A stretch of 64,000 nucleotides of DNA. Origin: Alternaria dauci (taxonomy: Eukaryota > Ascomycota > Dothideomycetes > Pleosporales > Pleosporaceae). This document shows positions 32,259-44,147 of this stretch, in pieces. The notes beneath the pieces were generated by a model. It was not told where the DNA came from and made no database searches. It worked only from the letters and a program-made list of their open reading frames with translations. The stretch lies in the NCBI RefSeq assembly GCF_042100115.1, contig NC_091280.1:1860001-1924000 (forward strand). Direction: 5' to 3'. The translations under genes and the position numbers were made by a program. The stretch's first letter is position 1; the number at the start of each line of letters is the position of its first letter.

Positions 32259-32922
32259 TCAAGTTGGGCTGAGCGGGCTTCATGAATGAATGAATCTCAA
32301 AGCGTCATTCTGATTTCCACAGTGAGGAACCTCCTGGTAGTCTCGACGTGCAGACCAATCTGACAGCAAATCACCCAGATGTTGAGGCCGTGTGGTACTG
32401 TATTATCTAAACTACTCATCCTACGCTGAGGTATGAACGACCTGCTTGATTCTCCTATCGTTCAAGACTGCTACGCATGAAGATGAGGTCCGCTTTAAGG
32501 CCGATATCGTCACCCACATAACCCGATCCAAGCCGCATCATCAATCGACCCCGCTTTAGCCAACCTGCAGAAGGATTTCGCGTTCGTTCGTTTGTATCAT
32601 TGGCCTTGAAATGCTTATCACTTCGCCTCTTACATTCTGCTAATGATATACCAACCGCATCCGGGCTTCCCACGCGATTCGGCTGCACGTCCGAGTGACG
32701 GTCATTGACGCGATAGTCACGAGTATTGCAATACCCCACGTTCGAGACGTCGAGCGGGGTCATGCACTAGGTGATACATAGATAGATTGAGATAAGACCA
32801 TGTGGTGAAGAGGCGGGATTAGAGAAACCCTCTACACTTATCGTCAGATGAGTACCTAGGTACCTTGTAGTATCATTCCGTCTCTGATCGACTCTCGCAT
32901 CTCGATATCACACATCAAAGTC
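32259..32922. other. Promoter region of proline dehydrogenase gene
   Basis: Lies upstream of a same-strand cluster gene. It contains a short GAAT repeat (near 32284). No other feature recognised. Confidence 0.4.
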
Positions 32923-34403
32923 ATGCTACTACAGCAACGGCTCACTAGGTCAACACTGCGCTGTGTAAACAGCAGGAAATGCCTCGTCAATGGCTTCAAT
33001 ACATTCGAGATCCGGCTCAGCTCCACGACCGCGCTTCCCCGGATCAAAACACCAAGAGTACAGACGCCAAACCATTCGCTTGCACAATATCCGCTATCAG
33101 CGATGCCAACACACATGCTGCTGCGGTCACTTTTCGTCGCCACCGTATCGTCTAACAAGTTTCTCTTAATACCATCACTCAAGCTTTTATCCTTCTTTGC
33201 CAAACCAAACCGAAGCCTTCTCTTCAATGTGGACCGGAACCCTGTACTAAAAGCTGTTCTGAAGAGGACGCTGTACAATCAGTTTTGTGCAGGAGAAACA
33301 GAACAAGAGACACGAGCATGTGTGAAGCAACTGAAAGATCTGGGGTTCAAAGGAGTGATATTGACGTATGCGAAAGAGATGGTCTTCGATCACAAGAATG
33401 AATCTGCCAACCATCATACCTCAGACAAGTTCGTTGATGCAAAGGCTGTCGTAGCACATGACACGGACATTGAGGCGTGGCGGGCGGGCACCTTGAGGAC
33501 TCTGGATCTCATCTCGGAGGGAGACATTTTGGCTCTGAAGTATGTTTGACTGCAAGAATGGATCTAGGGAAGATAGATCGTTACTAACATCACCGCAGAA
33601 CGACAGGAGGTGGCCCAGCAGTCTCAGTAGCATTCAGCAAAGGCGAACTGCCACCTCAACAGATGCTCGAAGCCCTAGACGAGATCGCAATTAAGTGCAA
33701 GGAGCGCAATATCCAAATTATCGTCGACGCAGAGTCTCAGCACTGGCAGAAAGGCATCGCTCGCACGAGCCTCGAGCTAATGCGGAAGTTTAATCGTAAC
33801 TGCAAAGCTGTCATCTACAACACATACCAAGCTTACCTCAAAGACACCCCAGACGTACTCGCATATCACATGGCTGAGGCGGAAAGAGACGGCTTCACGC
33901 TTGGTCTTAAGCTTGTGCGAGGCGCATACATTCTCTCCGACAACCGTTCCCTAATCCACGATACCAAAGAAGATACGGACAACGCCTACAACACCATAGC
34001 ACAGGGTGCTCTCCGACAGCAAATCGGTATCTTCGGTGCTTCCGGACCTTCCGCACGCCCGTTTCCCTCTGTAAACCTCTTTCTCGCTTCTCACAATCGA
34101 GAAAGCGTACTATCAGCCCATAGACTTTACCGCCAGCGCTTGGAAGCTGGTCTGCCCACTGTACCTGTCGCGTACGGACAGCTACACGGCATGTCTGATG
34201 AAGTCAGCTTCTCATTGCTGGCTGAGAAGGGCGAAGGTGGCAAGGCGCCTGAGGTATTGAAGTGCACGACCTGGGGCAGTATGGGCGAGTGTGTGGGGTA
34301 TCTGCTTCGAAGAGCAGTGGAGAACCGCGATGCTGTGTTGAGGACTAAAGATGAGTTTACAGCGTTGCGGAAGGAGGTTAAGAGGAGATTCTTCTGGGCA
34401 TGA
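32923..34403 (+). CDS. PUT1: Proline dehydrogenase, mitochondrial
   Basis: FAD enzyme that oxidises proline to P5C and feeds electrons to the respiratory chain (prnD in Aspergillus). Exons 32923-33539 and 33599-34403 give 473 aa; the 59-nt phase-2 intron has donor GTATGT and a TTACTAAC branch. The N-terminus is rich in Arg, Ser and Thr without acidic residues (MLLQQRLTRSTLRCVNSRK), as for mitochondrial import. The beta/alpha-barrel landmarks are KGVILTYAKE, the strand IQIIVDAESQHWQ, KLVRGAYI, IHDTKEDTDNAYN, LASHNRESV and YGQLHGMSDEVSF. The start ATG is the first in the frame. It is co-oriented with, and 475 bp upstream of, P5C reductase. Confidence 0.95.
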
Positions 34404-34878
34404 TCGGTACAGGACGGTGAGGTTGCACGGAATAGCAGTAGAGTCAGATGAAATTGACTGATCTAATGGATACGTTATCGTAAGAAGTGCATTTTCCATC
34501 GGTCGTACTTTAGGGTTGTCATGGTACTCGAGTACAGCGACGTCCTACTTGCTAATCGGCGGCTACTATCGGCACTTAGGCGTTATCATCGTCATGATCG
34601 CACTTGGGCGCAGAAGGGACGCAGGCGCACAAGTGGACCTCCGCAGTCGCTTTCCCCGCTGATAGTCGCTTGAAGAAAAGTGGGGACCGGTTTCCTTCCC
34701 GAGACATCATACACATCAAAATAATCATCAACCAAGCCTTTAGCAACACCCAGTTCAATCTCACAGGGCTTTAGTCGTAAGAGAAAGTTGTTCACATTGG
34801 TCTATTCAAGCCCTAAAGTTCTCTCTCTCCAAGCTTTGGCAGGAAGCACCCAAGACATCAGCATACTAGGAAGTGACC
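34404..34878. other. Spacer between PUT1 and P5C reductase
   Basis: Contains the 3' end of PUT1 and the promoter of the next gene. Nothing else recognised. Confidence 0.4.
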
Positions 34879-35850
34879 ATGCCAGACCTGACCCTTTGCA
34901 TACTAGGATGTGGTAAGTCATCTCAAAAGCAAATAGAATGGACTTCAATGTGCTAAACATCCTTTACTGTAGGTAACCTCGGTACACCTATCCTGAAAAG
35001 TCTCATCAACGCCCCTCCCGACTCTCTCCACGGTGTCACCCAATTCATCGCCTGCGTCCAAAGTGAGAGTTCAGAAAAGCGACTTCAAGACCTCTTCTCC
35101 CAACACCAAAATGTCCGCATTTTCAGGAAAGACAACACAACTGCCATCAAAAGCTCAGAGGTCATAATCCTCGGCGTCGACCCCTCACAGGTCGAAGCAA
35201 CTTTACAAGAAGATGGTATCAAAAAGGCATTACAGGGAAAACTCTTAATCAGCATAGTAGCAGGCTGGTCGCGCTCTGCACTAGAATCGCTCATCGGCGC
35301 CAACCCGGAAGCCAAAGATGACGGAACAAAGACGTGGGTCCTGCGTACACTTCCCAATGTAGCAGCACTCGTCTCCCAATCCTTGACCGCTATCGAACAT
35401 CACCCCTCCCCAGACTTCCCGCCTCACTTGTACGATCTGGCAACCGCCGCGTTCTCTCGAATTGGTAAACCTCTCCCCATCCCAGCCAGTCTCATGCCCG
35501 CTACCACAGCCGTCAGCGGCTCCACACCTGCATTCTGGGCCATCTTGGTCGACAGCCTTGTCGACGCCGCTGTGGCCGTGGGGCTCCCTCGTAAGATGGC
35601 TCAAGAGCAGATTTACCAGAGTATGAGGGGCAGTGCAGAGATGCTTCAGAACGGGATACAGCCGGGGGAACTGAGGGATATGGGCACGAGTCCGGAGGGG
35701 TGTACGATTGCGGGGGTGATGGTGTTGGAGGAAGGTGGGGTGAGGGGCGTTGTAGGGAGAGCGTTGAGGGAGAGCGTGACGGTTGCTAGAGCGATGCGGA
35801 AGGTTGGTGGAGGGGAGGAGATGCATGTTAATGATACTAGGAAGATTTAG
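34879..35850 (+). CDS. Pyrroline-5-carboxylate reductase family protein
   Basis: NAD(P)H-dependent reductase that turns P5C (or a related cyclic imine) into proline, the reverse of the step catalysed by the gene just upstream. Exons 34879-34912 and 34973-35850 give 303 aa; the 60-nt phase-1 intron falls inside the Rossmann motif, rebuilt as LCILGCGNLGTPIL. Other landmarks are EVIILGVDPSQ, LRTLPNVAALVSQSLTAI, AVSGSTPAFWAILVDSLVDAA and TSPEGCTIAGVMVLEEGGVRG, all expected of ProC/PRO3 enzymes. No targeting sequence is seen, so it is probably cytosolic. It may be a second, cluster-specific paralogue rather than the biosynthetic enzyme; this cannot be settled from one window. Confidence 0.9.
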
Positions 35851-36505
35851 GGTATGTCTGACAACCATGGGTTGAGGTAGATGGAGCAACTGTGGCATCA
35901 GACGCCCGGGTGCCTATATACGGTCAGCCTAGCCATCCAGAGCAAGTAAAACCTGGTCGTAGAAAATGAACAGCACCTTGACATCACCATAATATACATA
36001 ACAAGCAACAAGCGGGATATCAGAATCTTCAACATCTGCTTACTACTCACTACCTACTCACTGGATATAACCTTGCCCACCGCGGCGTAAACGTACATCC
36101 AACCCAACCAAAGGGGCGCATGTGCGTGCGAACACAACCTACGCCTTATTCCGTTGAACCCATACTAATGCATCCGACTGCAATCAAGGTATTTCCCCAC
36201 CTTTCGCTCATAACCGAGCTTTCCGTGAATAGATATAACGCCAAGTTGGTAGTGAAGTTGAACGCCAAAAGTAACCCAAATAGGTATACCGGAGCTGAAG
36301 TAGCAAATGAGATTTGTTGAGACGCGCAAAAGGAGAATACACACATGGCTGGTTCGGAGGTGGAGAAGGAAAATATACACGGGCGTGTAGAGTGTGTGAC
36401 TGTGTGAAATACGAACAGTGAATAAATGCGTTGATACTTCCTTCTCTTTCTTTCTTCGTTAGCCATCTTCGGGCTTTCACTGATGTGTAGACGATATTTT
36501 CATGT
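35851..36505. other. Convergent intergenic region
   Basis: Spacer between the P5C reductase stop and the cyclin stop. ORFs here are short and AT-rich. No feature recognised. Confidence 0.4.
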
Positions 36506-38602
36506 CTAGAGGATGCCAGCCCACATGCCGGGACCTTGAGGACGGAAGGCTTGTGCAACCTCGGTACTGCAGCACGACCTCTTCTTGCCAAAGTCTTTCT
36601 GAATAGGAAGACGCGAGCAGTACGGAACAGTGTTCTTGGGCGACTGCAACCCTTTGGGTTCACTGCGAGATGAGAAGGCGAATGAGTGCGACATTGATCT
36701 ATCAGGGAGCACAGGCTTCTGACCACGAAGGTCGAATGCGGAGCGAGTGCTGTGAAGCAAGTGACGCACGTTTTGCTGGAGGTCGACTGAAGACCTTCCA
36801 CGCTTGCGACTCACAGGAGCGACAAACGGGGGGCTCTCAACCTTGCCTGGCGAAGAATCCGAATCATCAATATGGAAGCTGTCCAGATCAGGTGAGGACA
36901 TGGCCTCACTTGGAGCATACTCGTACTGCTCCTTGCACTTCGACAATACGGGGTACGGGAGTCTCGCGCTGCGGCAGGTCGCCAATCGAGCCAGGTTGGC
37001 CTGATTTTGGGTTGGCGCCCAGCCAGTAGATGAGACTGACGAAATTGATGAAGCACGCGAAGTGCGTGAGTTGTCCGAGATCATTGACTCTGGAGAGGAT
37101 GATAGGGATGAGTTGGAAGGAGCCAGGGAAGGTCGTCGGGTTGGGAAGTGGTACGCTTCTAGTCCATTCCTGACGCTTGGGTTAAACTGGTCAACACAGG
37201 TGCGCGCCAATGACGAGCACTGTGCCTGTTGCATTGCCGAGCACATCGATGTGCGTCGCGATGATCCAAAAGCAATGGCACTCGCTGCAGGAGTGTTGTT
37301 GGTGATGGATTGCGGCGTCAAGGACGGTGTCGGCAAAGGACCCAAACGAGCCAGTGACGGCAGTGATGGAGTGTGAGGAAGATCAGGCTTCGGCTCCAAG
37401 AAACGAGGCACTTGGTAGCGAGATGGAGTTGGTGTGCTCTCCTGAGATCCGTAGCCATCAAGCGACGGGGTGCGGTAAGGCGAAGCGTTGAGCTGTGGCC
37501 TGAGAGGAGGACGCACAGGAGTGTTGGGTGCCTTGCGAGTCACCTGGACGATATCCAACTCAGGCGTCAAGACAGGAATGACGTCTTTCCAAGTGTTGGG
37601 AATGGGAGCGCCAGGTGATGGCGGTGGAAGAGTAGGGGTGTGCCTCAAGACAACCTCCTGCCACTTTTCCCAGACCGAGTCAACAATGTGGAGTTTCCAG
37701 TTGACAGCCTCGAGGAAAGCCATCTCGTTAGTGTTGATCTCGCAGACCTTGAGGCCAGAGATCTTGCTCCATGCGCGAGCCGAGTAGTTACGGTCCTGCA
37801 AGTACTTTGAAGCAAGGATGAGGGCAGCAAGGAACATGCGACGACCACACTGCAGCGCACGAAGGGATGCATCTTCAGGCTGAGACATGGTAAAGTCGTG
37901 CTTGGGCAGATGAGGCTTGATTAGAATCAAGTAGTACAAGGCAACTTGCAGCGTGGAGTAGCTTGTGCGAGAGCGACGAAGTGTCTCCTGGATGAACATG
38001 CGGAGGGGGAGTACCCCGCGTCCAGAAGCATTCTCGCAGCGGCTCTTGGGCTCAGAAAGTTGCCAGATAACCTCAACCATCTGGGTAGCAGAATCTTAAC
38101 AAGGGGGGATCAGCGAAGGAACCATGGTCCGGGGGTAAAGCGTGTACTAACCGACGAGGCAATCGACGAAGTTGACTTTTCGATCGGACTGCCGTACCAA
38201 TTGGGGTGGGGCCTTTTGGTTGACAGCTGCTGACGATCGACGAGGATTCTGTCGCTGCTCCAGAGGCGCCAGAAGCTCAGTGCGCAGGGAAGGTAACCTT
38301 TCCTGTGCGGGCTCCCGGCATACCGCAGATTGATACTGAGGATATGTGCTAACTCGGCTGATAGGCTGGAAAGCTGACAAGCTTGCAGGGTCGACCGAGG
38401 TCGGCGGTGCTACTTGGTTGCGACTCCATTCCTCAGAGTCCCAGTTCGAGTGAGAAGATGTGGAGCTTGCGCTAGACGCTTGCGAGGCAGCGTCTGAAAA
38501 TACTGAAGAAGTAGAGGAGGAGGCAGAGGAAGAAAGGGGAGCGGCATAAGGGTGGGTCTCAACCATGTAGCCGTGGCTAGGGAGAGGAATAGCGAGACTC
38601 AT
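36506..38602 (-). CDS. Pho85-type (PCL) cyclin
   Basis: Cyclin for a Pho85/PHOA-class kinase, 679 aa. Exons are 38602-38152 and 38094-36506; the 57-nt phase-1 intron (donor GTTAGT) joins VDCLVDSATQMVEVIW. The cyclin box spans roughly residues 145-255: LPLRMFIQETLRRSRTSYST, YYLILIKPH, RRMFLAALILASKYLQDRN, WSKISGLKVCEINTNEMAFL. A Ser-rich N-terminus and a long Ser/Pro-rich C-terminal tail with many Ser-Pro/Thr-Pro sites suggest control by phosphorylation. The open frame upstream starts with TTG, so the ATG at 38602 is used. The exact yeast counterpart (Pcl5/Clg1 group) is not certain. A very long gene-free region lies upstream. Confidence 0.88.
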
Positions 38603-41600
38603 GTTGAAGGGAGGGGTATTGCAGGACGGGGCCTGGTAAGGAAATGTGGACAATAAGGAGTGAGTGGAGAGGGGTGATTAGGCTTTGTCGTTACGTCTCG
38701 AAGTGCTGACCGTTAGGTAGACCTGGAGAGGTGGCGCAAGGCGTGATCGGGTGGTCGTGGGGTGACCGAGAACTTAACCGATAGGACAAACCGTAGCGGG
38801 CAACCCTGTGACCTCTGACGTATATTTCGAGACACTGTTCTCTTTGTTATGTGCTGGAAGGGGATAGGCTTCGAAGGCGCAACGTATACGTAGGAGGGTG
38901 GAGGGGATTGACGAAGTCGCAGGTGGAAGTAGGATTCGAGCAGTGTCAAGTGGTCGAAAAGCTGCCAGGTGCGGACTAGAGCGGGCTCCAGTCACTGTCA
39001 ACTGCAGAATCACCGAAACAAGACCGTTGTGAGAGACCGTCCGCGAAGCACTCTGATATGGCAGCTATTGAACAGCGGGCGCTGTCGCAAGAACTGGCTG
39101 TCTGAGGAGGTTGCGGGGGGGATCTAGCAAGCGAAGCCTCGGGTGGAGGCCTTGTTTCCGGAAGTAGTGGTGAATTCTGAGTGACGAGTGACTGGAGTAG
39201 TGTTGGCCGAATGGCACATTGTGTTGATGGATCGCGATGTGAGAAGTGTTCGAGGATGGTGACTGCCTCTAGGAAGGATCACCAAGCTGAGCGACTTGTA
39301 GTGTTTGCGTGTTTGTTTGGAGCGTTGTTTTGGTGGGGGTTTATTATTATTGGGTGTTGGTGTACATAAGAGCTGTTTGCGGTTGGGTGGTGGGTGTAGG
39401 TCTGACGTGTGAGGAAGTGGCGGTCGGGGAGTCGGTAAAGGTGGGAAGGCGCGAACAGCGGAGGGGAAGGGGCGGCTGGTCGCAACGCAGGTACGGGAGA
39501 AGGAGTATAAAAGGACAGGCTCTCTTTCGTCTCGGGTCGTGTGTGACTGGAGGCGCGAGATGAGTCTATGCGGTAGGCGGCAGTGTGGCGGCGACAAAGG
39601 TCGAAGCGTCGGCTGCTACCTGGACAAAGATGGGACGGTTTGCGGTTTGGGTGGTAGTAGTGGTGGCAGGTGGTTAGGCGACAGAGAACAGAACAACACG
39701 TTAAGCGGTTGGCGTCCTAGATTAGGCCGCAGGGGGCGCTGTAGATGTTCGTGAAGTCCATTGCTGCTGTCTTGATGAGGGTGACGGGCTGGGCGGCGCT
39801 GGCGATACTAATAGGAACCCCGTAACCTACCGCGCGCCCCCAGTCCGGTCCAGTCCAGTCATCGCACCCGGGCGCTATGGCCAGCTTGCCTCTTTGCCAC
39901 ACAACCCAACTCTGGAAGACTCATCGCACGCGCTTTTTTTTCATTTGCCATCCCAAGTGGAAACGGACGGCAGTGTTGTAGCTGATCTGCAGCTGCCGTT
40001 TGGCTTGGGCTGCGATATCGCCATCCCCCACCCTACTTAGCACACACAGTCGTTGTTCAACACGTTGCTGCTGCTATGACATGGGGGGGCAGAGAGTGAG
40101 ACGAGACGCTCCATCATCACGCATGGCTGCTCGTCCCTCCTAGGCTACAGGCAGGCATGCCAACACGAAGCTGCCGCCATGCCTGGCGGCGCAGCGGCAA
40201 ATGGCCCTCTGCAACCCGCCCATTCCCTGCGCGCGCAACGAGGCTGTTCACGCTGATTGCGACGCGACCAGCTGCTGCGACACACGGCGTCTCCTTTTGC
40301 TGCCCGCTAGGCGCGTTTGCTCTCGAACGCTCCGTGCCATGGTAGCGCCAGTGTCCCCGACTGTCTGCTACACCCCCTCACAAAACCCTCGTTCAGCTAT
40401 GTTGAGATGAAGGGACCGACCGCCTGGGAGCCAAGGACGCGTCTTCCCATTGCCTGCTGTGTCATTGGGTGCGGCCAGCCAGGCCATGCCGGAAGCGGGC
40501 ATTTTGTGCTTTCACCGTGCTTTTCGTGGCTATATTTGCGGCCGACCCCCTCGACGGCTGCTGCGACGCTCGTAATCTCAGCTGCTGAGCATGCGACGCC
40601 TTCATTTGCACCCCATCCGATGGTGCATGCCGTGATGTGATGATGCAAACATGGCTGGTAAATGCCTCAGCGCAATCGCCCATGGCACACGAGCCCTCGG
40701 CCATGACGCAAACGGCGCACCCAGCAACTGAACTGCTGCCAACACATCGCCGCCTTGCTCTGCGACCGACTGCTCCACTCTTGCACACCGCAGTGGCTGA
40801 TGACGCCGGACCTCTTCCCCAAAGCGTTTCCACAGGTGTGCACCTGCAAATCCCCTCGGCTCTCGTCATCCGGACCAGAGCGCGACGGCTTTTCCAATCC
40901 CCCCAGCGCAAGCGATGACCATGGTTCGCGCCTCCCACGCCCTCAGCAGAGTTTGCAGCTGCAGCCTGCACCTTCCACAGTCGCCCCTTCCAGAAGCGCC
41001 AAGTGGCCGACTGCACAGCGACTCATCGCTCTTGCCCGCCCCCGCCCCCCCATTAGCCTCGCACCAAAGCGGATGCCGAGTTGATCCGGCATGGCAGGGC
41101 CTTGGTTGGCGGGCTGAGTCACCTCGACACACCAACGAGAGCGACCTCACCCTCTCCGTCCCAGGCAGACGAGACACGCCCTCTAGCGTGCCACACACTC
41201 AGCACATCGCCTCATTCAACCGCTAAAATTCTGCGCAACCCCGTGTGACCAGCTTGCGACCTTCTTGTACATCCTGCAAGACACCTGACACCGTGTCGTT
41301 ATCAGTCGCGTCCAAAAGCCTGGCGCGTACCTACGAGCTAGCATGAAACCATGACCACACGCCGTCTTGATGATGAAGTAAAGGAGCTATGACTCACTGC
41401 TGCCTACCGTAGGTCATCCTAAAATCACACCAGCCCGAGTCGGTTGGGCAGGCAACCATGGTCGGCAAGGCTGTGGCCGGTCTGTTTTGCCAGTTCCATA
41501 CCAACTATCCAAGTCCCCCAACACGAAACCTGTATTACACCCATAAGGGAACACATCTTCTCAATACAAGCGTGGATGCGTTCATGCAGGGCGCGCTCGG

Positions 41601-43115
41601 GCTCCGAGAGATAGTGTCACCCGCTGAACACAAACAATCTCCCGGAAGGTGTTGGCCGGGTGGGAGAGACTTACGCTCAGGCTGCATCCGTGGCGCAAGC
41701 AAAGTGGGCACAGCTGCTCCAGTCGATGTGTCATGTATTCCAAGAGTTGGCCGTGGGAATTGGGCAGTGATTGCAGTTGCCGGAACCTGTCTCATACCCT
41801 CTCATCCTATATCGCCAATCCATTCTGTCTTTGGTTGCTATGGTTTGCATTAGTAGAAGCTCAATCTCACGTTGTACATGGTCTCATTTGGCGACTAGGA
41901 GCGGCCGATATGCACTGCTAATATGCGATGGCGTCTTCATGCCTTCATATTGCAAAGCATAGGATACTTCTGTCAGCACTTACGCTTGACAGCTTCTTCG
42001 TTCCCTTGTATGGTGAGTCAACTATGCAATCCAGATGAACTCTATCGTCATATCTGTCGCCACTGCATTCTGCCTCATGCTTTGAGCCTTCCAAAAACAC
42101 TACAAAAAAGAACAAACTAATCAGTTCATGGTAAATGAAGCCGTCCGCTTACCCCCTTCCCAAATTTAGCAAAGCCATCTTGTCCATAATGTCTTTAATC
42201 GGCGGCCTTCGTCTGAAGTGCTGCAGAAAAAGCTTACATCTGAGGACGAGCTCAAATGATTCTTATGGATCACGTCCACTCTGAAGGGGACAAACAAGAT
42301 TAAACAAATTAGTAGCCGAATACCCAGGGCCGACTCAGGGCAAACCATGTCGACAGAATAAAGATATAGAAGTGTACATAGTGCTTGAACAGGCTACTAG
42401 TCCGCCCTGAGGAGGTTGTTGCTTTGACCACTTCTGTTGTGCCGAAAGTTACTGCAATGTGCGAAGACAAAAAGGGTCCAGTGGCGGAAGACGAAGGAAA
42501 TTATTCACTTCTCTCATCGCCATGCATCTGGATTTTGCCGATATAACGATGACTTCTGCTGGCGGAAAGCTACTCCGCATGACCATAAGTCATCACCACG
42601 CCTAGAAGTTTCCAAGAATCAAGCTCACTTTCGGCGAATATTTCACGAACATCCTCGACCTTGTGAAAGCTACCTTACAGCAAAAGACCAGCAGACCGCT
42701 GTGCCTGGCTCAGCAACTACAAACTTCTGGTGCTCAGTGCGAACTTCGTTTCGCACACCAACAGAATGCCTAAACAGCGCAACCTCTACGAACTCTCACC
42801 AGACCAGGCAGTGAACCAGTAAAGTGACTGAGAGCATTAAATTGGTGAACCATGTCCATGCATCATAATTTCCATACCGTTGGAAAGTATACGCTGTGCT
42901 GTTTCTACTCTGATATACAAATATGCCAAGATTAGAATGAATAGATAGAACGCTTGATAAAAGACAGATGTATTGCAGTGAAACCATATATACCTATGAG
43001 ACATGATACGAACTCGCTCAGCGTTGCTAACGCCCATCAAACATACGCTCTTAATCTATAGTAACCCACAAAGCCATCAACAACCAGTCGCGTAAACTCC
43101 GCATTCATATGTACC
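38603..43115. other. 4.5-kb gene-free region upstream of the cyclin
   Basis: No ORF here has a recognisable domain, signal peptide or believable exon chain. ORFs overlap on both strands (for example 39124-39597, 40462-41016 and 41458-41853). The part from 39.9 to 41.3 kb is C/G-rich; the part from 41.9 to 43.1 kb is AT-rich. It could hold a long 5' leader or upstream enhancer of the cyclin, non-coding RNA, or an old decayed element. Confidence 0.4.
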
Positions 43116-44147
43116 TCAGCGGGAACCTCCAGCCATGAAAGGACATCCACCCTCAGTGCTGGAAGACGCTGATACCTCAGGGTGATCAGCTGGCATGCTT
43201 TGTAAACCTGACATTTTTTCTTCCGTTGTCATTTTATCGAGAGCTGCAATGGTCTGCTCGACTTCCTCTTTGGTCTGGATGAATTCGTCAGGCAGCTCCT
43301 GCTCCTCAGGCGCCTTGATACCAGCCTGATCTTCGTCGAGAGCTTCTGCTGGCGACATGTCCTTGGGCTTGTCCTCCTTCTTCACTACGCCGTTGGGTGC
43401 AATCTGTCTGAATATGTCCATAGGGTCAAACCAAGTGCGGACAGACTGCAGTTGTACTTTGTCGTTGACTGTGGCGACAGTAACTCCCTGAATATCGATG
43501 GACCCTCCATGTGCTTTGGCTGTGACCTTCTCGCCCTTGTTGTTGAAGCCGACGTAGTCGTTCTTCATTTGGCCCCAGTGTCGCCACCGGAAGCTGACTG
43601 TGGGTGGGCCGCTGTACACTTCTAGTACTTCCCATGCGAATGTAGGCATCATGCGCTTGAACGTCTTGTGTGATGAGGCGAAGTCGGAGTAGTCGGGCGA
43701 GTAGTATTCGTTTGGCGCGATGATAGCGTTGTACGTGCCGACCTTGAGCATGGCCTCCGCTCCTTCAGGCTTGCCGCCATTGATGGCAAACGAGTAGTTC
43801 TCCCGGTCTATCGTACGCCAGTCGTCGATGCTGGGCTTGAAGGATGCTTCGACTTCCCAGTTCTTGACGAGGTTTTGTACAAGCTCCGGAAGTGACCCGG
43901 CTTCGTGCGTCATTTGCTTTGCTATGCATCGTTAGTGAATTGCACTACGTCTGACATGCAGCTTCGCTACCGTATGAAGTAACTTACTCTCAGCGAAAAC
44001 CTTTCTTGTCTTTGAATAATCTGGTGCTCTGCCGTATCGCCACTTGGCATCTTTATCTCCGAGGACAGCGTCAGGGTTAGTGAGGTAATCAGGTAGTGCG
44101 GGTGCGGCGTCCTGCGCGGGTGGTTGCTGAACGTCTGCGCTTGCCAT
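43116..44147 (-). CDS. Pathogen-related protein with NTF2/SnoaL-like fold
   Basis: A 321-aa homologue of the plant pathogen-related protein family. Exons are 44147-43988 and 43921-43116; the 66-nt phase-1 intron (GTAAGT, CACTAAC branch, CATAG acceptor) joins FAETKQMTHEAGSLPELV. Near the N-terminus is WRYGRAPDYSKTRKVF. The NTF2-like domain is about residues 55-230: NWEVEASFKPSIDDW, VSFRWRHWGQMKNDYVGF and DIQGVTVATVNDKVQLQSVR. The tail is acidic with a GGCPF end. There is no signal peptide, so it is likely cytosolic. Its biochemical role is unknown in any organism I can name. Confidence 0.82.

Noticed and set aside
38926..38945. T-loop-like GCTCGAATCC on the minus strand
   Set aside because: No matching acceptor stem, anticodon arm or D-arm could be drawn; not a tRNA.
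39124..39597. 157-codon low-complexity minus-strand ORF
   Set aside because: Pro/Thr/His-rich translation of biased DNA; no start context or domain evidence.
40462..41016. 184-codon minus-strand ORF in the cyclin upstream region
   Set aside because: Overlaps several equally long frames in GC-rich DNA; no recognisable feature.
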